This document shows, piece after piece, positions 34,238-42,905 of a stretch of DNA of 64,000 nucleotides. The stretch comes from JAJZIH01 sp021785265 (GTDB lineage Bacteria > Pseudomonadota > Gammaproteobacteria > JAKAQQ01). The notes below the pieces were generated by a model that was given only the letters and a program-made list of their open reading frames with translations, did no database searches and was not told the origin of the DNA. Each line of letters starts with the position of its first letter. The first letter of the stretch is position 1. A program made the translations under genes and the position numbers. Location of the stretch: positions 15,629-79,628 of the forward strand of contig DAHWSH010000024.1 in the NCBI GenBank assembly GCA_027338645.1, written 5' to 3'.

Positions 34238-36882
34238 TCCGGAGCCGGATGATCCACGGGCTGTTTCCTGTCAGGAAGCAGGGAGAGAATTGCCGGGAGC
34301 GCCACCAGGGTGGACACGAGAACCCACGCCATCACGATGCTCAAGGTCTGGCCCAGAATCGAGATCCCTCGGTCGGAGGAGAGGGCCAGGCTTCCGAAGG
34401 CACTGAGGGTGGCCAGACCGCTGACCAGAATTCCGCGGGCTGTGCTGGTTCCCAGCACGAGGTCCAGGTCATAACCTTCCCGCCATCGCACGATGAAATA
34501 GATGCCATAAGCCACACTGAGCCCCATGAGCAGGGGCAAAACGATGATATTGGCCATATTGTAGGAGATGCCCCAAAGTCTCATTGTGGCGCTGGCCAGG
34601 AGAATGGTCAAGATCATGGGAGCGAGGGCGAGCACGGTATGTCGGATATCCCGGAGTACCCAGAACAAAAGGAGAAGGATCCCCACAAAGGCCGTGACGG
34701 TGGCCTGCCGGAAAGCACCGAGCACGGCATTGCCGCCGTCGACGAGCATGACCGGGGTTCCAATCGCACGCGGGGCCGCCTCGGTGACTTGGCGCACGAA
34801 GTGGCGCAGGAGATCGAGATGGTTCAGGTTTAAGCGGGAAAAAACCTGGACACGGGCGATGCCGTGCCGGTTGAGATAGCGTGTCCGCAAGCTTGTCGGC
34901 AGGCGGGCCAGGGTGACCGGTTGGGCCTGGAAAGCCTCCTCAAGCTGATGGAGCGCAGTGGGGAAGGAGCCCATGAGATTTGTTTCGAGGAGATTCCAAC
35001 GGGGTTCCTGACGAATGGGGAGGCGCAAAAACTGTTCGAGGATCCCCCGGAGTTGCGCGAGTGGTCTGGCCAGTTGACTGAGTTTACCGGTGAGATGGAT
35101 TCGTCCGGTGGCTTTAAGAAAATCATGGATGCTTTGGCGGGATTGGGCTGGTTGCGTCGGGGACGTTCGGGCCTGCATGAAGAAAGGTGGGAACAAAAGT
35201 GCCGCTTGCCTGATCCAGGCCAGTTTGCGGTGCTGGTGGCTCGGAATAAAACTGGCCGCACTCACGGTCATCCGGACAGTGGGGAGGTGATCCAGGCGCT
35301 TTTGGAGCTGCCGGGCCGCGGCCAGTCCGGGTTCCATCACATCGATGCTGTAGGGCGAAAACCGGCTCCGGGCAACCAGTTGCCGGAACGTCCGAACAGG
35401 GGCAGAGTTCGGATTTTCGAGGTTCAGGGGATTGAAATCGAAACGCACCTGGGTCACGAAATAGACGGCGGCTAGACCGAGAACCAGGAAAAGACCGCTG
35501 ATCCAGGGCCCGTTCCGCCGGACATGAAGGAACCGTCCGATCCGTAACCTGGGCCGTGGAGGACCGGCACGCACGCCGAAGGTTTGGACCAGAGCGGGCA
35601 GGAGGGTGAGGGTTGCAGCCAGGGAGATAAACATGCTGACCCCGGCGATGAGGCCGAGGCTGATAATTCCGGCGTATTGAGTCGGTACAAACGAGAAAAA
35701 GCTGATTGCCGCAGCCAGGGCGGCCAGCGATAGGGGCAGTCCCATCGAGAGGACCGTTCGTTCCAGTGCCGAACTGATTCCGGGATTGCTCTGGGACTCC
35801 TCCAGGTAGCGGATCGAGAATTGGATCCCGAAGTCCACACCCAAGCCAATAAACAGGACCGCAAAGGAGATCGAAATCAGATTGAACGGGCCCAAGGCAA
35901 CCAGGGCGAAGGCTACAGTCCAGACCAGGCTCACAAGCAGCGTGAGAAGAACCGCGAGGACCGGTTTCAGTCGGCGCAATCCAAGGAGAAGGATGGTAAT
36001 GATGGCCAGGAGGGACAGCAGGGTGGCGAAATCGATACCGGAAGTGGCCGAATGCAACTGGGCATCGTCCAGAACCGCTCCTCCAGTGAGTCCGATGTGG
36101 AGAGGAGTCCGAGCCCTGGATTCCAGCCGAGAGATTTCGTATTGGAGACGGTCGATAGCCGTTTCATAAGGTCTCAAGGCACCCGGGACGGCTCTCGGCT
36201 TCACGATCAGAATTGCAGAAGGGCGGGGTGTCTCTTGGGCCTTTCCTCGTCCAGCAAGCAACCGGCTCCAGGGGAGCGGATGGGCATGTCCTCGCAGGGT
36301 GGCCTGCACGGATTCGCTCACGAGATCAAGCAGGCGGGCATATTGGGGAGAGAGCGGGGCAAGCGTCCGGAGATGGTCAAATGAGCGGGTCAACATCGAA
36401 AAAAAGCCGGAGGCTGTGGGATCCAGGGCCAGATGGGCCACTACGGGTTCTGCACGGTCGATCCGATCCAGCAGTTTTCTGAGCCGGACAGAAGAGAGGT
36501 AAAGCAGCCCGTTTTTCCGAAAGAAGGACCCCCCCCCCGGTTGATACAGGTCGTGATAGAGCGCGGGATGACGATTCAACCAGAGCTTGAGCGCATGGGT
36601 GCTCTGTTGCAGTGTCTTTGCTTGGGCAGCACGCACCACCACGACGATGGTTTCATGGACAGCCGGGAAGTCACGATGGTATTCACGATCCAGTTCGTGA
36701 TAGGGGAGATGCTTCGCCAACAGATCGGTCATGTTGGTGTCGATCTTGAAACGGGTGATCGTGATGACCACGGATAGAACCGTCAGCAGTCCAGCCAGCA
36801 AAAGAACCACGGAAGCCGATCGGCTGCACTGCCGAACGACCCGGGCCAGTAAGTGGGCATAGCTTCGGTTCAGTTTACGCAA
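34234..36882 (-). CDS. hpnN: RND-type hopanoid transporter HpnN
   Basis: 882-residue RND-superfamily (MmpL-like) protein with two six-helix halves, each following a large periplasmic domain: helices at about 22-42, 285-425, 460-480 and 735-875. Motifs include FIGLGVDFGIQFSIRYLEE and the second-half LPLLMGLSVAYGIYFIVRW, both with the family's Asp/Tyr features. HpnN is required for hopanoid movement to the outer membrane in Rhodopseudomonas palustris. Here it is followed by HpnL and HpnM in a tight operon, suggesting a dedicated export line. Confidence 0.92.
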   Translation of the reverse strand: MRKLNRSYAHLLARVVRQCSRSASVVLLLAGLLTVLSVVITITRFKIDTNMTDLLAKHLPYHELDREYHRDFPAVHETIVVVVRAAQAKTLQQSTHALKLWLNRHPALYHDLYQPGGGSFFRKNGLLYLSSVRLRKLLDRIDRAEPVVAHLALDPTASGFFSMLTRSFDHLRTLAPLSPQYARLLDLVSESVQATLRGHAHPLPWSRLLAGRGKAQETPRPSAILIVKPRAVPGALRPYETAIDRLQYEISRLESRARTPLHIGLTGGAVLDDAQLHSATSGIDFATLLSLLAIITILLLGLRRLKPVLAVLLTLLVSLVWTVAFALVALGPFNLISISFAVLFIGLGVDFGIQFSIRYLEESQSNPGISSALERTVLSMGLPLSLAALAAAISFFSFVPTQYAGIISLGLIAGVSMFISLAATLTLLPALVQTFGVRAGPPRPRLRIGRFLHVRRNGPWISGLFLVLGLAAVYFVTQVRFDFNPLNLENPNSAPVRTFRQLVARSRFSPYSIDVMEPGLAAARQLQKRLDHLPTVRMTVSAASFIPSHQHRKLAWIRQAALLFPPFFMQARTSPTQPAQSRQSIHDFLKATGRIHLTGKLSQLARPLAQLRGILEQFLRLPIRQEPRWNLLETNLMGSFPTALHQLEEAFQAQPVTLARLPTSLRTRYLNRHGIARVQVFSRLNLNHLDLLRHFVRQVTEAAPRAIGTPVMLVDGGNAVLGAFRQATVTAFVGILLLLFWVLRDIRHTVLALAPMILTILLASATMRLWGISYNMANIIVLPLLMGLSVAYGIYFIVRWREGYDLDLVLGTSTARGILVSGLATLSAFGSLALSSDRGISILGQTLSIVMAWVLVSTLVALPAILSLLPDRKQPVDHPAPE

Positions 36883-36908
36883 GAGGAATCATCCAGTTTG
36901 TCGTCGGG

Positions 36909-37757
36909 TCAGAGACTGGCATGGAAAGTTGTCGTGCGAAAACCCTGTTCGACGAGAGCTTTGGCCACACGTCGATCCAGGAGGGCATTCTGCTCACGGA
37001 CTGCGGGTGAGTCGAGATGTGTCGACATCCGGTTGCCGGTGGCGGGATGAAAATAAATCTCCCCCAAGCCATCCGGGAGCTGGGGGATGGCCATCAAAAG
37101 CACTTCGGCGGTCATTTGCCCCGTTGCACTGAGGCCAAATAGGTAATCATTGTGGTGGAGACCTTGTCGCTCGATCCGGCGAGCCATGGTTCGGACGATG
37201 GGCGAGAGCAGGAGGGGTTGGAGCTTTCCCAGACCACGCCCCAGCTGAAGTCCGAGTTGCCACGGCTCAAGGGGCAGGCGCAGGCTCCGCATGCCATGAT
37301 CGGGACCGATTTGAAGAAGCAGATCCAAAAGGGTCGGGTGGCAATGAAAATGCTTGTGGACATTGACATGATCAAGTGGTAGGCCCGTAGCAGAAAAGCG
37401 CCTGAACTGGGCTTCGATCTCATGGGCGAGTTGATGTCTTTGACTGGCTGAAAAACGATAGGCCAAACTGCTTGCCAACATCCGGTTCGTCAGGTTGCCA
37501 TGCCGATCGACGAGGTCGGGAATCCGATCCCGGGGAGCGCTGGCCCGGCCGTGGCAGAGTACGAGATGCAGGCCAACGGCCAAGGTGGGCAGACTCCGGG
37601 CACGACGGACGGCATCCTCCGTGGCATCGGCATTGACCATGAGACTGGCTGCAGTCAATGCGCCTTCCCGGTGCGTTTTTTCAACTGCTTCATTGATCTC
37701 GGAACGACACCCGAAGTCATCCGCGGTCAGGATGATCCATCGATTGGAAGAGGGCAT
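36909..37757 (-). CDS. hpnK: HpnK, YdjC/ChbG-type deacetylase of hopanoid head-group synthesis
   Basis: 282-residue carbohydrate deacetylase. The YdjC metal site is visible in LTADDFGCR at residues 9-17 and DHVNVHKHFHCHP near 128-140, and HLDSPAVREQ marks the C-terminal region. HpnK removes the acetyl group from GlcNAc-bacteriohopanetetrol before HpnJ acts. ATG 37757 gives the standard start; the open frame extends further without support. Between hpnJ and hpnK there is a 121-base gap, unusually long for this operon. Confidence 0.9.
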   Translation of the reverse strand: MPSSNRWIILTADDFGCRSEINEAVEKTHREGALTAASLMVNADATEDAVRRARSLPTLAVGLHLVLCHGRASAPRDRIPDLVDRHGNLTNRMLASSLAYRFSASQRHQLAHEIEAQFRRFSATGLPLDHVNVHKHFHCHPTLLDLLLQIGPDHGMRSLRLPLEPWQLGLQLGRGLGKLQPLLLSPIVRTMARRIERQGLHHNDYLFGLSATGQMTAEVLLMAIPQLPDGLGEIYFHPATGNRMSTHLDSPAVREQNALLDRRVAKALVEQGFRTTTFHASL

Positions 37758-37878
37758 TGCCACCGCGCCGGCCTGGAATGTCGGTTCAGATTTCACGGAA
37801 GGACACGAGGGATTCCGACCTTGCCGGCAAAGCCCGTTCACTCATCCCGGAGTCCCGTGCCACGCCCGGATGAAATAG

Positions 37879-39306
37879 TCAGGAGGCTTGTTGCCGTTCT
37901 TGCAGGAAGTGGAAAAATTCCACGCCTTCCCGCAGACGGCGTTTCATCATCTCGGGGCTCTTCAACATCTCCCAGACCAACTCTGCCACCTTGCTCGGAC
38001 GAAAATAAAAGCGCTTATAAAAGCGGGCCAGGGAATCAAAAATCTCCTGGTGCGAGAGGTCAGGATAGCTGAGCGGACTCAACTGAAATCCGTTTCCGGA
38101 AACCAGGTGGTCTTGTTCCTGGGCCGTGAGCCAGCCATTTTCCATCGCCTCCCGGTAAAGCCGGGTTCCGGGGTAGGGTGCAGCGAGGGAAACCTGGATC
38201 GTGTGGGGATTGATTTCCTGGGCGTACCGAATGGTCTCCTCGATCGTTTCGCGGGTTTCTCCGGGCAGGCCGAGAATGAACGTTCCATGGATCGTCACGC
38301 CGAGCTTCCGGCAATTCCGGCTGAATTCGCGAGCAATATCGGTCCGAAGCCCTTTCTTGATATTAAACAGGATCTCCTGGTTTCCGGACTCATAACCCAC
38401 GAGTAAAAGCCGGAGTCCATTGTCCCGCATGATCTTGAGGGTTTCGTAGGGGACATTGGCCTTGGCGTTACATGACCAGGTGACACCCAGTTTTCCCAAC
38501 CCGCGGGCAATGGCTTCCACACGGGGTTTGAAATCGGTGAAGGTATCGTCATCAAAGAAGATTTCCTTGACCTGGGGAAAATTCTGCTGAATGTAGCGAA
38601 CCTCCTCGAGAACATTCTCCGGGCTGCGAACCCGGTACCGGTGGCCCCCGATCGTTTGCGGCCACAGGCAGAAGGTGCATTTGGAGCGACAACCCCGTCC
38701 GGTATAGAACGACACGTAGGGGTGTTGGAGATAGCCGATAAAGTACTTCTCGATGGTGAGATCCCGTTTATAAACGGTCGATACAAAAGGCAACGCATCC
38801 ATGTTTTCAATGATGGCACGACCCGGATTATGGTGGATCTGCCCTCGTTCGTCCCGGAAACTCACGCCGTCCACTTCGGCCAAGGGACGGCCCTCGGCAA
38901 TTTCCTGGATGGTGTAATCGAACTCTTCGCGCGCGACGAAATCGATCCGGGGAGAAGCCTCGAGGGACGATTCGGGTTCCACGGCAACTTTAGCCCCGAC
39001 CAGGCCGACCAGGATCCGGGGATTGCGTTCCTTGAAGGCCTCGACCAGTTTGACGTCACCCGGAAAGGAAGGCGAACTTGTGTAAATCACGAGCAATTCA
39101 TAATCTCCGGCCAACCGCAGCACATCCTCGGCTGTCAGATCCTCTGCCGGTGCGTCGATCAGCCGACTGTCCGGGACCAGGGCTGCCGGTTGAGCCAGCC
39201 AGGTGGGATACCAGAACGACCGAATCTCGCGCCGCGCCTGGTAGCGTGCGCCGGCACCGCCATCAAAGCCTTCGTAAGACGGGGGGTTCAAGAACAGAGT
39301 TTTCAT
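37879..39306 (-). CDS. hpnJ: HpnJ, B12-binding radical SAM protein of hopanoid head-group synthesis
   Basis: 475-residue protein with an N-terminal cobalamin-binding domain (to about residue 150) and a radical SAM domain. The 4Fe-4S cysteines are C206, C210 and C213 (GCRSKCTFC). FFDDDTFTDF near 245 and FILGLPGETRETIEETI near 342-358 are typical. HpnJ converts aminoglycosyl bacteriohopanetetrol to the cyclitol ether, after HpnI and HpnK. It lies 34 bases downstream of hpnI. Confidence 0.94.
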   Translation of the reverse strand: MKTLFLNPPSYEGFDGGAGARYQARREIRSFWYPTWLAQPAALVPDSRLIDAPAEDLTAEDVLRLAGDYELLVIYTSSPSFPGDVKLVEAFKERNPRILVGLVGAKVAVEPESSLEASPRIDFVAREEFDYTIQEIAEGRPLAEVDGVSFRDERGQIHHNPGRAIIENMDALPFVSTVYKRDLTIEKYFIGYLQHPYVSFYTGRGCRSKCTFCLWPQTIGGHRYRVRSPENVLEEVRYIQQNFPQVKEIFFDDDTFTDFKPRVEAIARGLGKLGVTWSCNAKANVPYETLKIMRDNGLRLLLVGYESGNQEILFNIKKGLRTDIAREFSRNCRKLGVTIHGTFILGLPGETRETIEETIRYAQEINPHTIQVSLAAPYPGTRLYREAMENGWLTAQEQDHLVSGNGFQLSPLSYPDLSHQEIFDSLARFYKRFYFRPSKVAELVWEMLKSPEMMKRRLREGVEFFHFLQERQQAS

Positions 39307-39340
39307 GCATCCTCCGCGCGGTCAATGCCCGCGTCAGGGG

Positions 39341-40480
39341 TTATGGATCCGGGTCATGGACCGGGTTGATCCCATCTCCCCGTCCAACCGTGAGCTTTTG
39401 GCCTTTCCAACGCACCTGCCGTGAGAAAAATGCCGCTACCCATTCCGTGAGCGTCAGGAAATCGCGGATCGGAACCAGCCCGACCGGGCCTGCCTCCACG
39501 CCCAGGCACCGTGCTGATCGATAATGTAGCATAAGACGCAGGGCCACGGCCATGCTGACCCAGGGAATGGCCAACCATCCGGCACCCAAGGCCAACATGA
39601 TGGCCCCCCCCAGGATGAGGGGCGAACCCCAACTGACCCAGAAAAAAGCAAACCCCCAAGGGTCGACAAAGCGGATGGTCCTCAGCCAGCGCAGTTCGTG
39701 TCTCCACAAGGCCGAGGGGGTGTTTTCGGTGACTCGAGTCTGGACGGCGAACGGGGCCAGCACGACTTCCAGCCCCTGTTTGCGGACGAGTTCACCCAGG
39801 CGGTAATCGTCGGCCAGACTATCCGCGAAAGCCCCAAATCCACCGATGTGATCGAGTGTCTCCCGTCTCAGGGCCAAGGTCGCACCAAATGCGAAAGCCC
39901 GCGAGCCGAGCAGCCAGGCGACCCAGACGGAAGGTGCAAATCCGTCATCGATGAAGAGTTTGCCAAGCCGCTCCCAGAAAGTGTGTCCGCTCCAGCCTCC
40001 ATAGAGACAGGTCACGAGTCCATTCCGATCGTCCCCGAGAGGGGGGACGAGACGGCGCAAATAGTCCGGGGGGGCAAGGATATCGCTGTCGGAGATGACG
40101 ATCCAGCGATGCCGCGCGAAGGGGTAGAGGTTGTGAAGGTTGTTGACCTTGGGGTTGGCGCCGATCCGTTCCTGCGAGATCACGGTCCGGATCATCCGAT
40201 CCGGATGGGAAAGGCGGAGTTGCTCAACCACGGCAAGTGCCGGATCCTCGGAGTCTGCCAGTCCAAAGAGGAGCTCATAGTCCGGGTAATCCTGGTTGCA
40301 AAAGGAACGGAGGCAGGCTTCGAGCCCGGGCTCATGTCCGTGGAGCGGTTTCAAGATCGAGACCGGAAGAAGCGAGGCCGGGGCCACACCCGTTTTTGTC
40401 CAGCGGGACATGGCCAGCATGCTCGCGAATGCGTATACCGAGGGGAGTCCGAGTAGGATCAGCCCCACTAAGCTAAGCAT
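39341..40480 (-). CDS. hpnI: HpnI, hopanoid glycosyltransferase (ceramide glucosyltransferase-like)
   Basis: 379-residue GT2-family membrane enzyme, with an N-terminal helix, catalytic domain and C-terminal helices. Catalytic features are ISDSDILAPPDYL (DXD, near 135), SLADDYRLGE (D3 motif, near 228) and RHELRWLRTIR (the (Q/R)xxRW motif, near 260). HpnI adds GlcNAc to bacteriohopanetetrol. ATG 40480 follows a GGGGAATTC Shine-Dalgarno. It is the first gene of the leftward hpn operon and is divergent from hpnA. Confidence 0.92.
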   Translation of the reverse strand: MLSLVGLILLGLPSVYAFASMLAMSRWTKTGVAPASLLPVSILKPLHGHEPGLEACLRSFCNQDYPDYELLFGLADSEDPALAVVEQLRLSHPDRMIRTVISQERIGANPKVNNLHNLYPFARHRWIVISDSDILAPPDYLRRLVPPLGDDRNGLVTCLYGGWSGHTFWERLGKLFIDDGFAPSVWVAWLLGSRAFAFGATLALRRETLDHIGGFGAFADSLADDYRLGELVRKQGLEVVLAPFAVQTRVTENTPSALWRHELRWLRTIRFVDPWGFAFFWVSWGSPLILGGAIMLALGAGWLAIPWVSMAVALRLMLHYRSARCLGVEAGPVGLVPIRDFLTLTEWVAAFFSRQVRWKGQKLTVGRGDGINPVHDPDP

Positions 40481-40728
40481 GAATTCCCCGTGCCGATCAC
40501 CTTTCAATGACACTATACCAATGCACGGCGAGAACGGGGATAGGCTGGTCGGATCCTCTTTCGGTCGGGCGCCGCGCTTCCAGTACAATGAGCGCAAGCA
40601 TTTCACGGATTACGCAGGTCCATGAAAAAACCGTCAACTCTCGGATGTCCATCCGGCTCGGGGGAGTGTCGAAACGCACTCTGCCGGACAATTTGATTTT
40701 GGGTTGAGCGGGGAGAGGAGCAGTGGCC

Positions 40729-41718
40729 ATGCGGGTTTTGCTCACCGGAGCGAGCGGATTTGTCGGTTCTGCCGTCCTGAGGCAGCTTTTGGAACACCAT
40801 TACGAAGTACGGATCCTGCTTCGCCCCACGAGCTCCCGCGCCAACCTCATGGGGCTGGATGCGGAACTGGTCGAAGGGGATCTGCTCGATCCAGACTCAC
40901 TGATCCGGGCTTGCCGGGGTTGCCAGGTTTTCTTTCATGTGGCTGCGGATTACCGTTTGTGGACACGGGAACCTGGCCTGCTTCAACGGACCAATGTCGA
41001 AGGAACGCGGAATGCCCTGAATGCCGCAGTGGAAAATCGGATCGACCGGTTCGTCTACACGAGCAGTGTCGCCACACTCGGTCTTCATCCGGATGGGCGG
41101 CCCGCCGATGAAGATACGCCGAGTGACCTCGCGTCGATGATCGGCCCCTACAAACGTTCCAAGTTCAAGGCAGAAGAACTGGTCAGAGAGTGGGTTCAGG
41201 CCGGTCGATTGGATGCGGTCACCGTGAACCCCTCGACTCCGGTCGGTCCGCGCGACATCAAGCCAACCCCGACAGGCCGGATGGTGCGCGATTCAGCCCT
41301 GGGTCACACGCCGGCTTATGTCGATACGGGTCTCAATGTCGTGCATGTCGATGATGTGGCGTTGGGGCATCTTCAGGCTCTCGAGCATGGCCGCACGGGT
41401 GAACGTTATATCTTGGGCGGGGAAAACCTGACACTCCATGAACTCTTGGCGGAAGTGTCACGCTGTGTGCACCGCTCTCCGCCTCGCGTGAGACTTCCCC
41501 TGAGACCGCTCTGGCCACTTGCCCTGGCCGCGGAAGCCTGGGGCCAGGCAACCGGACACGAACCCCGCCTGACGAGGGATACCCTCGCGATGGCACGGAA
41601 AAAAATGTACTTCTCAAGTGCCAAGGCAGAATCCGAGCTGGGATACCGGCATCGTCCGGCCCCGATGGCTATCCGGGATGCGGTCCAGTGGTTTCTTGGA
41701 CATGATGTCGCCGAATGA
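40729..41718 (+). CDS. hpnA: HpnA, hopanoid-associated NAD-dependent sugar epimerase/dehydrogenase
   Basis: 329-residue extended SDR. The NAD-binding TGASGFVGSAVLRQLL is at residues 6-21, the catalytic Tyr-x3-Lys is seen as GPYKRSKFKAE near 143-153, and the strand VEGDLLDPDSL near 50 is characteristic. HpnA is a conserved hopanoid-locus gene of uncertain biochemical role. The Shine-Dalgarno GAGAGGAG at 40712-40719 sets ATG 40729 as the start over the GTG at 40723. It begins the rightward operon that continues with squalene synthase and shc after a 96-base gap. Confidence 0.9.
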   Translation: MRVLLTGASGFVGSAVLRQLLEHHYEVRILLRPTSSRANLMGLDAELVEGDLLDPDSLIRACRGCQVFFHVAADYRLWTREPGLLQRTNVEGTRNALNAAVENRIDRFVYTSSVATLGLHPDGRPADEDTPSDLASMIGPYKRSKFKAEELVREWVQAGRLDAVTVNPSTPVGPRDIKPTPTGRMVRDSALGHTPAYVDTGLNVVHVDDVALGHLQALEHGRTGERYILGGENLTLHELLAEVSRCVHRSPPRVRLPLRPLWPLALAAEAWGQATGHEPRLTRDTLAMARKKMYFSSAKAESELGYRHRPAPMAIRDAVQWFLGHDVAE

Positions 41719-41814
41719 AAATCCAGTGAGGGGAGAGTAAACTGTACGGGTGAGCTGGGTGCGCGCGGCCCTCCATGAAAATGAACGCATCAAGAACCGA
41801 GATGAGGTTGGATC

Positions 41815-42900
41815 ATGTTTGACGAACGGCCCTCACGGGAAGCGGTGGACTTTCAGAATGAAATCCTCGGCCGCGTTTCGCGAACCTTCGCCCTCACGAT
41901 CCCGGAACTGCCCTCAGAGTTGGGGCTGGTGGTCGGCAATGCTTACCTCCTGTGCCGCATCGCCGACACCATCGAGGACGAACCCCAGCTCCCTGCTGAG
42001 CGAAAAAGCGAGTTTCATCGGGATCTCAACCGGGTCCTGTCCGGCCAGGAGGATGTCAATGCCTTCACGTTGCGGATCTCCTCGGCATTGAGACATGCCA
42101 CGGCATCCGAGAAGGAACTCGTCCAACAGCTACCCCGTGTCATCCAGGTAACCGCAAGCACGCAGGTTGCCGTCCGCGAGACAGTCGTCCGATGTCTCCG
42201 CATCATGTGCGAGGGGATGCCATTTTTCCAGCGTACGGTGAGTCTTCAGGGCCTACCTAACCTGGACGAGCTCGATCGGTACTGCTATTACGTGGCCGGC
42301 GTGGTTGGCGAAATGCTGACTGACCTTTTCTGCCTTCATTCCGACGTGATTGCCGCCCGTCGTTCCCAACTGATGCCTCTGGCCGTCTCTTTTGGCCAGA
42401 GCCTGCAGATGACAAATATTCTCAAGGATTTCTGGGAAGATCGGGCACACGGAACCTGCTGGTTGCCTCGTGATGTGTTCGCTCGGGCGGGATGCGATCT
42501 GGCGACCGTGCAACCCAATCGCCCGAATCCCGGATTTCATCCGGCGATGCAGCAATTGGTGGCAGTTGCGATGCAGCATCTCAACAATGCGTTGAGCTAT
42601 TCCCTCCTCATTCCAAAAAAGGAAACCGGCATTCGGCGTTTTTGTCTCTGGGCCATCGGCTTTGCCGTCCTGTCCCTGCGCAAGCTCAACCAGTCACCGG
42701 ACTTTACGTCAGGCAAAGAGGTCAAGATTTCCCGGCGGGCTGTCCGTGCGGTCACGCGGGCCGTCCATTTCTCGGTTCGGAATGACTTGACATTACACTG
42801 GTTTTTCCGACTGGCCAGCCGAGGATTGCCGAATCGCCCGGTGGATCTTTGTCCCGTGACTCCGCTTGACGGAAAGCCTCACTGGTCCCAGACCGATTGA
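41815..42900 (+). CDS. sqs: Squalene synthase (farnesyl-diphosphate farnesyltransferase type)
   Basis: 361-residue trans-isoprenyl-diphosphate synthase that condenses two farnesyl diphosphates to squalene. Asp-rich motifs are DTIED at 51-55 and DFWED at 205-209, both in a helical fold with SRTFALTIPELP near 22 and YCYYVAGVVGEMLTDLF near 157-173. The size and motifs fit a single-enzyme SQS as found in methanotrophs, not the 280-residue HpnC or HpnD proteins. It overlaps the next gene around 42897-42900. Confidence 0.88.
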   Translation: MFDERPSREAVDFQNEILGRVSRTFALTIPELPSELGLVVGNAYLLCRIADTIEDEPQLPAERKSEFHRDLNRVLSGQEDVNAFTLRISSALRHATASEKELVQQLPRVIQVTASTQVAVRETVVRCLRIMCEGMPFFQRTVSLQGLPNLDELDRYCYYVAGVVGEMLTDLFCLHSDVIAARRSQLMPLAVSFGQSLQMTNILKDFWEDRAHGTCWLPRDVFARAGCDLATVQPNRPNPGFHPAMQQLVAVAMQHLNNALSYSLLIPKKETGIRRFCLWAIGFAVLSLRKLNQSPDFTSGKEVKISRRAVRAVTRAVHFSVRNDLTLHWFFRLASRGLPNRPVDLCPVTPLDGKPHWSQTD

Positions 42901-42905
42901 CCGAC

